A DNA stretch of 48,426 nt. It comes from Caulobacterales bacterium. Lineage in GTDB: Bacteria > Pseudomonadota > Alphaproteobacteria > Caulobacterales > Parvularculaceae. Location: assembly GCA_020638525.1 (NCBI GenBank), contig JACKIL010000006.1, forward strand, positions 155,001 through 203,426, given 5' to 3'. Made by a program: the position numbers and the translations under genes. Each line of letters begins with the position of its first letter. Position 1 is the stretch's first letter. Of this stretch, positions 25,081-33,398 are shown one piece after another. The notes under the pieces are model-generated. The model was not told the origin of the DNA, ran no database searches, and worked only from the letters and a program-made list of their open reading frames with translations.

Positions 25081-27423
25081 ATGAGTTCCAAACCCTCCAT
25101 TTCCGAACGCGCTCTCGCTGGCCTGACGGGCCCCGGTATGGCCGAAGCCCCTGCCCGATTTGTGGATGAAGCGCCCGCTTATCTCGAAGGTCTGAACGCC
25201 GAACAGCGCGAGGCTGTGCTCACGACCGATGGCCCTGTGCTGATGCTCGCGGGCGCCGGCACCGGCAAGACGCGCGCGCTGACGACGCGCCTTGCGCATC
25301 TGCTTTTCACCGGCCGCGCGCGCCCCTCGCAAATCCTCGCCGTGACCTTCACCAACAAGGCGGCGCGCGAGATGAAACTGCGCGTCGGCGCGCTCATCGG
25401 CGACAGCGTCGAGGGCATGCGCTGGCTCGGCACGTTCCACTCGATCGGCGCGCTCATCCTGCGCCGGCATGCGGAGCTTGTCGGCCTCAAGTCGACCTTC
25501 ACCATTCTCGATGCGGACGATCAGGCGCGCCTTGCAAAGCAGGTGATCGAAGTCGCCGACCTCGACGAAAAGCGCTGGACGGGCCGCAACCTCGCCATGA
25601 CGATCGACAGCTGGAAGAACCGAGGGCTTACGCCCGACAAGGTTCCCGCGAGCGAGGCGTGGAATTTCGCGGACGGCAAGGGCATCGAGCTTTACGCGGC
25701 CTACCAGCAACGCCTCAAAATGCTGAACGCTGCGGACTTCGGCGACCTCCTCGTCCACAATCTGACGATCTTCCAGCAGCACCCTGACGTGCTCGCCGAC
25801 TATCAGAGCCGCTTCCGCTATATGCTGGTCGACGAATATCAGGACACGAACGTCGCGCAATATCTGTGGCTTCGCCTTCTCGCGCAGAAGCACAAGAACA
25901 TCTGCTGCGTCGGCGATGACGACCAGTCGATCTACGGCTGGCGCGGCGCTGAAGTTGAAAACATTCTCCGTTTCGAAAAGGATTTTCCGGGCGCGAAGGT
26001 GATCCGCCTCGAACAGAATTACCGCTCGACGCCGTCTATCCTCGCCGCCGCTTCCGGACTTATCCACGCCAACAAGGCGCGGCTCGGCAAGACGCTCTGG
26101 ACAGAACAGCGCGAAGGCGAGAACGTCAAAATCCGCGGCGTTTGGGACGGCGAGGAAGAAGCGCGGCTCATCGGTGACGACATTGAAGCCGAGCAACACA
26201 AGGGCCGGCCGCTTTCCGACATGGCGGTGCTCGTGCGCGCGTCTTACCAGATGCGCGCCTTTGAAGAGCGCTTCAACACGCTCGGCGTTCCCTATCGCGT
26301 CGTCGGCGGCCCGCGGTTTTATGAGCGCGAGGAGACGCGCGATGCGCTCGCTTATCTGAAACTCATCCGCAGCGCGGAGGACGACCTTTCCTTCGAGCGC
26401 ATCGTCAACAAGCCACGGCGCGGGCTCGGCGACAAGGCGCTGACGACGCTCCACACGCTGGCGCGCGCAAACGGCGTCACCCTGATCGCCGCAAGCCGCC
26501 TCGCACTCGAAACGGACGACCTGCACGCAAGCGCGCGCAAGTCGCTCGCCGCTTTCATCAATTCGCTCGACCGCTGGTCGCGCGATGCGCGCGACATGCC
26601 GCCCGCCGACATCGCCGAGCTCGTGCTCGAAGAGTCCGGCTATATCGACATGTGGAAGACGTCGAAATCCGCACAGGCCGATGGCAAGATCGACAATTTG
26701 AAAGAACTCGTTCAGGCGGCTTCGGAATTCGAAACGCTGGAAGCCTATCTCGATCACGTCGCGCTCGTCTCCGAACTCAGCGAAAGCGCCGAAGGCGGAC
26801 AGGTCTGGCTGATGACATTGCACGCCGCGAAAGGCCTGGAATTTCCAGTCGTGTTCTTGCCCGGATGGGAGGAAGGCATCTTCCCGTCACAGCGCTCGCT
26901 TGACGAAAAAGGCGCCGCCGCGCTCGAAGAGGAACGCCGCCTCGCCTATGTCGGCATTACGCGCGCGGAGGAAAGCTGCCGCATTTCCTTCGCCGCCAAC
27001 CGCCAGATTTATGGCCGCTGGCAATCGGCGATCCCGTCGCGTTTCATCGACGAACTTCCTGAAGAAGTGGTCGATGTGATCTCGCAGCCGGGGCTCTACG
27101 GCGCGGCGGCGACGAACTTCGCCGCGCATTCCTCCTTCGATGGCGCGAAGCTGAAAGAAGACGCCTATTACGACAATCCCGGCTGGCGGCGGGCGCGCGC
27201 GGCAAGCGCAAGACCGCAGACCGCCGCGCCGCTGATCGACGCCAAGGCGCAGACGGTTTCCGTTTCAGCGCCCGGCAAATCGAAATTCGCAATCGGCGCG
27301 CGCGTCTTCCACCAGAAATTCGGCTACGGCAAAGTCGTCAGTGCGGAAGGTCAGAAACTCACGGTCAATTTCGACCATTCCGGCCCGAAGAAGGTGATCG
27401 ACACCTTCCTCGACGCGAGCTGA
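25081..27423 (+). CDS. uvrD: UvrD/PcrA-type ATP-dependent DNA helicase
   Basis: A 780-residue superfamily 1A 3'-5' DNA helicase acting in excision and mismatch repair. Walker A is GAGTGKT (58-64), motif II DEYQDTN begins at 251, motif III is GDDDQSIYGWRGA, and motifs IV-VI include QNYRST and LTLHAAKGLEFPVVFLPG-type sequence with YVGITRAE. The C-terminal FGYGKVVSAEGQKLTVNF is the Tudor-like RNA-polymerase-interaction end typical of UvrD/PcrA. Convergent with the GT61 gene, 4 nt away. Confidence 0.95.
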   Translation: MSSKPSISERALAGLTGPGMAEAPARFVDEAPAYLEGLNAEQREAVLTTDGPVLMLAGAGTGKTRALTTRLAHLLFTGRARPSQILAVTFTNKAAREMKLRVGALIGDSVEGMRWLGTFHSIGALILRRHAELVGLKSTFTILDADDQARLAKQVIEVADLDEKRWTGRNLAMTIDSWKNRGLTPDKVPASEAWNFADGKGIELYAAYQQRLKMLNAADFGDLLVHNLTIFQQHPDVLADYQSRFRYMLVDEYQDTNVAQYLWLRLLAQKHKNICCVGDDDQSIYGWRGAEVENILRFEKDFPGAKVIRLEQNYRSTPSILAAASGLIHANKARLGKTLWTEQREGENVKIRGVWDGEEEARLIGDDIEAEQHKGRPLSDMAVLVRASYQMRAFEERFNTLGVPYRVVGGPRFYEREETRDALAYLKLIRSAEDDLSFERIVNKPRRGLGDKALTTLHTLARANGVTLIAASRLALETDDLHASARKSLAAFINSLDRWSRDARDMPPADIAELVLEESGYIDMWKTSKSAQADGKIDNLKELVQAASEFETLEAYLDHVALVSELSESAEGGQVWLMTLHAAKGLEFPVVFLPGWEEGIFPSQRSLDEKGAAALEEERRLAYVGITRAEESCRISFAANRQIYGRWQSAIPSRFIDELPEEVVDVISQPGLYGAAATNFAAHSSFDGAKLKEDAYYDNPGWRRARAASARPQTAAPLIDAKAQTVSVSAPGKSKFAIGARVFHQKFGYGKVVSAEGQKLTVNFDHSGPKKVIDTFLDAS

Positions 27424-27427
27424 CGCG

Positions 27428-28528
27428 TCAGGCTGTCACGCGCGGCTTGAAGAGATCGACAGTGCGCCGCACATCGTCAATATTCGCCGCAAAACCTTCG
27501 TCCGCATGCGGATCACCCAGAACGACGCCATATTGCGCGCCGAGATGGTCGGTCCAGCGCTTGTGCCCGGCGTAATAGCGCTCCGGCGGCGTGATCGCGA
27601 GCACCTTGCAGCCAGCGTCGAGGAAGTAAGTCGCGTGGCTGAGCTGGCTTCCTTCAATGCCGACAACGAGATCCGCCCTGCGCATGACCTTGCCAATCTC
27701 CTCGACCGTCGCTGACGTCGGGTCGATGATGTCGAAGCCGTCTTTCGCGAGCGCCTCGACCACGGCCTCCTCATTATGGAAGCGGCGAGCCCCTTCATCG
27801 TCCGATCCGCGCCTGATGAAGACACGCCTGTCGCGCGCGACAGGCGCGCCGATGAGGCGCCTGCGCAAAACATCGATGCGGCGCGCCTTGTGGCTCGTAT
27901 ATTCTTCGTCTGCGAAGACGGTGAGCTTGCGAAAACGCGCAGCTTCCGTCGGCGTGAAGTCGAGCCCCATCATGCCGGCATATTCCGGCAAATGCGGCCA
28001 GGCGGGCGGCTGCGGGCTGACGGCGACGCCATACTCGCTCGCCAGAAGATGCAGCGGCGCATCGTCTTTCAGCCAGTGACCGAAAAACAAAAGCCCGTAA
28101 TAACTGCCCGCCATCGCGCCTTCGCCAATGTCGAGCACGCCCGCATCGCCTACGGCGCCTGCGTGCGCTTCATTGGGGCGAATCCGCTGCTCCGAGGCGC
28201 CGCAATAAAGCGCGCCGTCGAGCAGCATCACATTCGAGAACTCATAAGCCCTGAGCGGGCGCACGTCATAGCTGCCGCCTGCAAATCGTCGCCATTCGAG
28301 CGCCGGATCGACGCTGGGCTCGATCTGTATGATTTTATCCGCCTGCCCCGGAAGCGCGACGATCGGCGCCATCGCGAACGTCTCGCCCGGCGCGATTTCA
28401 AAAACGCGATCTGCAAGACGGAGGAATTCGCGCGCGCCGAACAGCTTGCGCCGCGCGCGGAAAGCTAGCCGCCGAAAGGCGAGCTCGGACCTTAAAAGCC
28501 CGCCGCTTTTGGCGAGGCCGCTCTTCAC
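27428..28528 (-). CDS. GT61-family glycosyltransferase (copy 2)
   Basis: A 366-residue protein of the DUF563/GT61 type, with the C-terminal signature DLVVGIEGSQLSHATYFLDA, then VLAITPPERYYAGHKRWTDH, and GRVFIRRG-like sequence in the middle (RDRRVFIRRGSDD). No membrane span. It should transfer a sugar to a surface glycan, but donor and acceptor are unknown. Its ATG overlaps the upstream GT61 paralogue by 4 nt (28525-28528). Confidence 0.85.
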   Translation of the reverse strand: MKSGLAKSGGLLRSELAFRRLAFRARRKLFGAREFLRLADRVFEIAPGETFAMAPIVALPGQADKIIQIEPSVDPALEWRRFAGGSYDVRPLRAYEFSNVMLLDGALYCGASEQRIRPNEAHAGAVGDAGVLDIGEGAMAGSYYGLLFFGHWLKDDAPLHLLASEYGVAVSPQPPAWPHLPEYAGMMGLDFTPTEAARFRKLTVFADEEYTSHKARRIDVLRRRLIGAPVARDRRVFIRRGSDDEGARRFHNEEAVVEALAKDGFDIIDPTSATVEEIGKVMRRADLVVGIEGSQLSHATYFLDAGCKVLAITPPERYYAGHKRWTDHLGAQYGVVLGDPHADEGFAANIDDVRRTVDLFKPRVTA

Positions 28529-29634
28529 GAGCGAGCCCCTTCTCGACCGAAAAGGTCAATCGTGCGTCGCAGGTCGTCAATGTTCGCGGTGAAACCGCCG
28601 CCCGAAGGGTCTCCCGTCAAGTAGCCGTAACGCATGCCAAGCAGTTCGACCCGGTGCTTCGTCGTTGAGTTGAATCGGTCAGGCGGCGTGATTGCGAGAA
28701 ATCCTGCATGTTCATCCGCGAAATAGACGGCGTGATTGATCTGGCTGCCTTCCATGGTGACGACCATTTCAGCGCCATAGATTGCATCGGCGATCTCCTC
28801 GACGGTCGCCCTAGCCGGCTCCACGATATCATATCCTTCGCGCGCAAGCGTTTCGGCGACTTCCTCTTCGTTGAGGAATGCGCGCGGAGATGCGTCGCGC
28901 ACGCCGCGCATGATGAAGACGCCTTTTCGGGCGGGAGCCGAACCGCGCTTTTCCTGCACGCGTTCGCGCAGCGTGCGCATGCGGGCAGCCTTATGCGTCG
29001 TCACTTCCTCATCGTGAAAGAGAACAAGCGACTTGAACCGAACATTTTCCGCCGAGCGCCAATTGAGACCGAAATATCGCACATAAGCATCGACATGGTT
29101 CTCGCGGTGCACGCCCTTGTGCCAGTCCGGCGGCGTCGGAGAAATCGGTTCGCCATACTGTTCCGCAAGCAGCGCTAGGGGCGCATCGTCAGTCAACCAG
29201 TGCCCGAAATAGCGCAAGCCCAGCCAGCTTCCCGCAAGCGCGCCTTCATTAATGTCGAGCACCGGATAATTTTTCGACGGCGGAGGGTTCGCCTCAAGGG
29301 GAAGAATCCGCCGCTCGCGACCGCCCGCGTAAATCGCTCCCTTGTAGAGCGCCGCATTCGAAAATCGCCATGCGCGCACTGGGGGCTTTTCGAAAGTCTC
29401 GCCATTGGCGCGCGCCTTTTCGATCTCCCAGCTCGTATTCTCTTCAACGGACCGAATCTTTTCGAACTGGCCGGGAAGAGCGATCGAGCGCTGGTACCGA
29501 ACGGTTTCGCCGGGCGCGATATCCCAGACCTTGTCGGCGACGTCGAGAAGAGACTTCTCGCCGAAAAGGCGCCGGCGAAGACGAAACGCCAAATCGCGCC
29601 CCGCCAGATCAATACGCGCGAACGAGCCAGTCAT
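28525..29634 (-). CDS. GT61-family glycosyltransferase (copy 1)
   Basis: A 369-residue paralogue of the next gene: EMVVTMEGSQINHAVYFADE, FLAITPPDRFNSTTKHRVEL, and RKGVFIMRGVRD. The shared layout from start (IDLAGRDLAFRLRRRLFGEK) to the end (NIDDLRRTIDLF) indicates a tandem duplication. Both probably act on the same cell-surface polysaccharide. No other glycan genes are adjacent. Divergent from prmA. Confidence 0.85.
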   Translation of the reverse strand: MTGSFARIDLAGRDLAFRLRRRLFGEKSLLDVADKVWDIAPGETVRYQRSIALPGQFEKIRSVEENTSWEIEKARANGETFEKPPVRAWRFSNAALYKGAIYAGGRERRILPLEANPPPSKNYPVLDINEGALAGSWLGLRYFGHWLTDDAPLALLAEQYGEPISPTPPDWHKGVHRENHVDAYVRYFGLNWRSAENVRFKSLVLFHDEEVTTHKAARMRTLRERVQEKRGSAPARKGVFIMRGVRDASPRAFLNEEEVAETLAREGYDIVEPARATVEEIADAIYGAEMVVTMEGSQINHAVYFADEHAGFLAITPPDRFNSTTKHRVELLGMRYGYLTGDPSGGGFTANIDDLRRTIDLFGREGARS

Positions 29635-29825
29635 GCGAGCCCCGAATATTCCCGAAACGTGAGGTCTTGATGCCCTCGCCCGGCAAAGCTGACAAGCGCA
29701 CAGGGCGGCGAAAACCTACTCTCCCGACGCGCGTGTTGCACGGCGCGCGCCATATCCCTATAGCCTCCCGAGGCGCGCCTTCGCGCGCCGGAAACCTTAA
29801 TTTCGCGACAGGAGCGCGCCCGCGC

Positions 29826-30710
29826 GTGCCGACCTACAAAGCAAGCTGGACCGGCGCGAAGGAAGCGCTTGAAGCGGCGGAAACAGCCCTGACGGAGGTT
29901 CTGTGGCCGCCCGCCGAGGCTGTCAGTCTGATCAAGGACGATCCGACCAATGAAGACGCGGCGACCGGCTGGCGGCTCGAAGCCTATTTCGAGGCGCGTC
30001 CCGAATTGGACGCGCTGAAAGCGGCCCTCGCCGGCGTCGGCGCGCTCGGCGAGGCGAGCATTGAAGAGCTCCCCGACATAGACTGGGTCGCGCATGCGCT
30101 GGAAGGCCTCGGCGTCGTGCGTGCGGGGCGTTTCGTTCTTCACGGCGTTCACGATGCGGACAAATTGCCGAATGAAGAAGGCGACATCGCCATCCGCATT
30201 GATGCAAACCAGGCTTTCGGCACCGGGCATCATCCGACCACGGCGGGATGCCTTACCCTGCTCGACCGTCTCGCCGGCGTTCCGCCGCAGACCATTCTCG
30301 ACCTTGGCGCCGGTTCGGCCGTTCTTGCGATCGCCGCGGCGAAACTCTGGGGCGAGCCGGTGCTCGCGACGGACATTGACGCGAAGTCCGTCGAAATCGC
30401 GCAAGAGAATGTAGAGCTCAATGAGGTTGCGGATCTTGTCGACGTCGCGCTCGCAGACGGCTTCGACCATGAAGAGATCGAAAGAAGAGCGCCCTTCGAA
30501 TTCATCTTCGCGAATATTCTCGCAGGCCCCCTGAAAGAGTTCGCGCCAGGCATGGCGGCGCGCGCCGCGCGCGGCGGACGCGTCATGCTTGCAGGGCTTA
30601 TGGCCGAACAGGAAGAAGGCGTCGTCGCCGCCTATGAGGCGGCCGGCTTCAGAAAGCTCAACCGGCTCGATCACAAAGTCTGGCCGGTGCTCCTTTTCGT
30701 GAAGCTTTAG
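29826..30710 (+). CDS. prmA: Ribosomal protein L11 methyltransferase PrmA
   Basis: A 294-residue SAM-dependent methyltransferase trimethylating ribosomal protein L11. The methyltransferase motif I is ILDLGAGSAVLAIAAAKLWG, preceded by the family-specific DANQAFGTGHHPTTAGCL, and the catalytic motif is FIFANILAGPL. The frame is open to 29370, but the proper start is the GTG at 29826, downstream of ACAGGAG; this gives the usual length. It is 81 nt before the aminopeptidase P gene. Confidence 0.93.
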   Translation: MPTYKASWTGAKEALEAAETALTEVLWPPAEAVSLIKDDPTNEDAATGWRLEAYFEARPELDALKAALAGVGALGEASIEELPDIDWVAHALEGLGVVRAGRFVLHGVHDADKLPNEEGDIAIRIDANQAFGTGHHPTTAGCLTLLDRLAGVPPQTILDLGAGSAVLAIAAAKLWGEPVLATDIDAKSVEIAQENVELNEVADLVDVALADGFDHEEIERRAPFEFIFANILAGPLKEFAPGMAARAARGGRVMLAGLMAEQEEGVVAAYEAAGFRKLNRLDHKVWPVLLFVKL

Positions 30711-30791
30711 GCTATTTCCGGCCCATCCCCGCCCCTTGAGGGCCGGCGCGCAAGCCGCCATATTGAAGCTGCTCCCAGAAAGGCCCTTCCC

Positions 30792-32609
30792 ATGTTCCAG
30801 ACTTATGAACCCGTCTCCGACCGCAGCTTCGCCGGCAAGCACCTTCCGCTTCTGCGCGCCGAATTGAAAAAGCGCGGGCTCGACGGTTTCATCATTCCGC
30901 ATGATGACGAATACCAGAACGAATACATTCCCGCTTTCGCCGAAAGGCTGATGTGGGCGTCCGGCTTTTCCGGTTCCGCGGGCGCCGCTGTCGTTCTCGG
31001 CGATCGCGCGGCGATCTTCGTCGACGGGCGTTACACGCTTCAGGTTCGCAAGCAGTCGGATGACGCCTATTTCGAATATCAGGACATTGTGGAGACGTCG
31101 GTCGACAGCTGGCTTGTAAAGAATGCGCCGGCTGGCGCGCGCATCGGTTATGACCCGATGCTGCACACGAGCGCAGGCCTTGATCGGCTGGAAGCGGCGG
31201 CGAAGAAGGCAGGCTTCGTGCTCGTTCCCGTCAGCGAGAACCCGATCGATGCAGCGTGGGCGGACCAACCCGCGCGCCCCACGGCGTCGATCAAACCTCA
31301 TGGCGTCGAATTCTCTGGCAAGTCGTCGGATGAAAAGCGCGCGGCCATCGCGCAGGCAGTCAAAGACGCCGGCGCCGACGCCGTGTTGATCACCGCCCCG
31401 CCATCGCTCGCCTGGCTCTTCAACGTGCGCGGCGGCGATGTTTCGCGGACCCCCATTCCGCTCGGGCGCGCGCTCGTCGCCGCCGACGGAACGGCGACGC
31501 TCTTTGTCGCGCCGGAAAAAGTCGGCAACGAACTTCCCGGCTATCTCGGCGGCTCGGTCGACATTCGCTCGGAAGACGATGTCATCGGCGCGCTGGAAAA
31601 GCTCGGCGCTTCGGGCAAGGCCGTCGCCGTCGACCCGGCGCTCGCGCCCGCCAAATATGTGCAGACCTTGCGCGAAACGGGCGCGCGCGTCGTCGACATG
31701 ACTGACCCTTGCGCCCTGCCCCGCGCCTGCAAGAACGACATCGAGATCGCGGGCGCGAGAAGCGCCCATGTGCGCGATGGCGCGGCGATTTCGCAGTTCC
31801 TCTATTGGGTCGCAACTTCCGCGCAAGGCGGCGACATTGACGAGATCACCGCGTCGAAGAAGCTCGAGGAATACCGCGCCGCTTCCGGCAAGCTTGCGGA
31901 TCTCAGCTTCGACTCGATCTCCGCAGCCGGCCCCAATGGCGCGATCTGCCACTATAAAGTCTCGACCGAATCGAACCTGAAGCTTCTTCCCGGCTCGCTC
32001 TATCTCATCGACTCCGGCGGTCAGTACCCGGACGGCACGACCGACATCACGCGCACCGTGCCTATCGGCAAGGCGAGCGAGGAAATGCGCGATCGCTTCA
32101 CGCGCGTTCTCAAAGGCCATATCGCGCTTGCGACCATGCGCTTTCCGGCCGGCACCACCGGCCATCAGCTCGATGCGATCGCGCGCAAGCCGCTCTGGGA
32201 TGTCGGGCTCGATTACGACCACGGCACCGGCCACGGCGTCGGCAGCTTCCTCGGCGTCCATGAAGGCCCGCAGCGCATCGCGAAGGCCGCGAACACGCAG
32301 GCCCTGAAGCCCGGCATGATCCTTTCGAACGAGCCCGGCTATTACAAGGCGAACGAATACGGCATCCGTATCGAGAACCTGATCGTCGTCACGCGCGGCG
32401 AGCCTGTCGCTGGCGGCGAACGCGAAATGATGAGCTTCGAGACGATCACTCTCGCGCCGATCTGCCTCGACCTTGTCGTACCCTCTCTTCTTTCCGAGGC
32501 CGAGCGCGACTGGCTCAACAAATACCACGCGCGCGTACGCCAGACCCTGACGCCGCATTTGCCCGCTGACGTCGCTGCGTGGCTGAAAGAGGCGACGCGC
32601 GCGATTTAA
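30792..32609 (+). CDS. Xaa-Pro aminopeptidase P (M24B, three-domain type)
   Basis: A 605-residue cytoplasmic metallopeptidase removing N-terminal residues before proline. Its length and two creatinase-like N-terminal domains match the eukaryotic-type aminopeptidase P1. All five metal ligands are visible: two Asp in LIDSGGQYPDGTTDITRTV, His in GTGHGVGSFLGVHE, Glu in LSNEPGYY and Glu in GIRIENL. Probably co-transcribed with prmA. Convergent with the exonuclease gene, with parS between. Confidence 0.93.
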   Translation: MFQTYEPVSDRSFAGKHLPLLRAELKKRGLDGFIIPHDDEYQNEYIPAFAERLMWASGFSGSAGAAVVLGDRAAIFVDGRYTLQVRKQSDDAYFEYQDIVETSVDSWLVKNAPAGARIGYDPMLHTSAGLDRLEAAAKKAGFVLVPVSENPIDAAWADQPARPTASIKPHGVEFSGKSSDEKRAAIAQAVKDAGADAVLITAPPSLAWLFNVRGGDVSRTPIPLGRALVAADGTATLFVAPEKVGNELPGYLGGSVDIRSEDDVIGALEKLGASGKAVAVDPALAPAKYVQTLRETGARVVDMTDPCALPRACKNDIEIAGARSAHVRDGAAISQFLYWVATSAQGGDIDEITASKKLEEYRAASGKLADLSFDSISAAGPNGAICHYKVSTESNLKLLPGSLYLIDSGGQYPDGTTDITRTVPIGKASEEMRDRFTRVLKGHIALATMRFPAGTTGHQLDAIARKPLWDVGLDYDHGTGHGVGSFLGVHEGPQRIAKAANTQALKPGMILSNEPGYYKANEYGIRIENLIVVTRGEPVAGGEREMMSFETITLAPICLDLVVPSLLSEAERDWLNKYHARVRQTLTPHLPADVAAWLKEATRAI

Positions 32610-32733
32610 GCGCACCGCGCCCAGCAATTCCAAGGCCTTGCGGGCTGAAAGGCGCCTTTCGCCCTCGCCGGCTTCGCACCCCGCGCACAACCCGCGCGGA
32701 TATTCCGGAAACGGCGTTCCCGTTTCAGCACAG

Positions 32734-32749
32734 TGTTTCACGTGAAACA
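32734..32749. other. parS centromere site
   Basis: TGTTTCACGTGAAACA is a perfect 16-bp palindrome identical to the parS consensus bound by ParB. It lies in the 147-nt gap between two convergent genes, where it does not disturb coding. ParB nucleates at such sites to load SMC and segregate origins, so the window is probably origin-proximal. No second copy is found in the window. Confidence 0.88.
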
Positions 32750-32756
32750 TTTTCAG

Positions 32757-33398
32757 TCAGCCGCGCGCGAACCGGCGCGACGAGCGCGGACGGCCGCATG
32801 AACAGGGCTCATAGCCTGCGGCGTGAAAACGGCCCGGCGTCATGCCGATGATCTGCGGAATCTCGGCGATGCTGAACGCCCCGACATCGCGCGCAATAGC
32901 TAGCGCGACTTCGGCGCAAACTTTAGCGTCTTCCGCCGCGTTGTGATGTTCGAACTCGATGTTGAGATGATCGGCGAGGCTCGCAAGCCCGTGCGAGTCC
33001 CTTCCGTCCCAGACCTTCTGCGACATCTTCAGCGTGCAGAGATAGGTGATCATGGGGTAGCGCGCGCCATAAACGTCCAGCGCGTTGCGCCAGACGCTCA
33101 TATCGAAAGCCGCGTTATGCGCGAGCAAGGTCGCGCCTTCGAACTCGTCGCGAAACTCGTCCATCACTTCCGGAAACTCCGGAGAATTTGCGACATCCTC
33201 CGGGCGAATGCCATGAATGGCGATATTGAAGCCCGAAAACCGCATATCCCGCGGCCTGATCAAGCGCTCTTCCACGCGCACGACCTCACCGTCCTCGATC
33301 CAGGCGAGCCCGACGGAGCACGCGCTGCCGCGCTGCTCATTCGCCGTTTCGAAGTCGATCGCGATCGTGCGCAACGCCTTCTCCCTAGCTGCCGACAA
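32757..33398 (-). CDS. DEDDh 3'-5' exonuclease (DnaQ-like)
   Basis: A 213-residue exonuclease. Exo I is IDFETAN, Exo II LLAHNAAFDMSVW, and Exo III HHNAAEDAK, giving all four acidic residues plus the histidine. It resembles the stand-alone proofreading-type exonucleases rather than DNA polymerase III epsilon. The C-terminus has a CSCGRPRSSRRFARG tail with two cysteines. Its start lies 14 nt inside the 3' end of ligA, so the two are translationally linked. Confidence 0.9.
   Translation of the reverse strand: MSAAREKALRTIAIDFETANEQRGSACSVGLAWIEDGEVVRVEERLIRPRDMRFSGFNIAIHGIRPEDVANSPEFPEVMDEFRDEFEGATLLAHNAAFDMSVWRNALDVYGARYPMITYLCTLKMSQKVWDGRDSHGLASLADHLNIEFEHHNAAEDAKVCAEVALAIARDVGAFSIAEIPQIIGMTPGRFHAAGYEPCSCGRPRSSRRFARG

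Noticed and set aside
25015..26823. 602-codon minus-strand frame opposite uvrD
   Set aside because: Mirror of the uvrD gene with no domain content; uvrD has all helicase motifs.
29631..32750. 1039-codon minus-strand open frame opposite prmA and aminopeptidase P
   Set aside because: Arg/Ala/Asp-rich shadow typical of GC-rich DNA, antisense to two clearly conserved genes.
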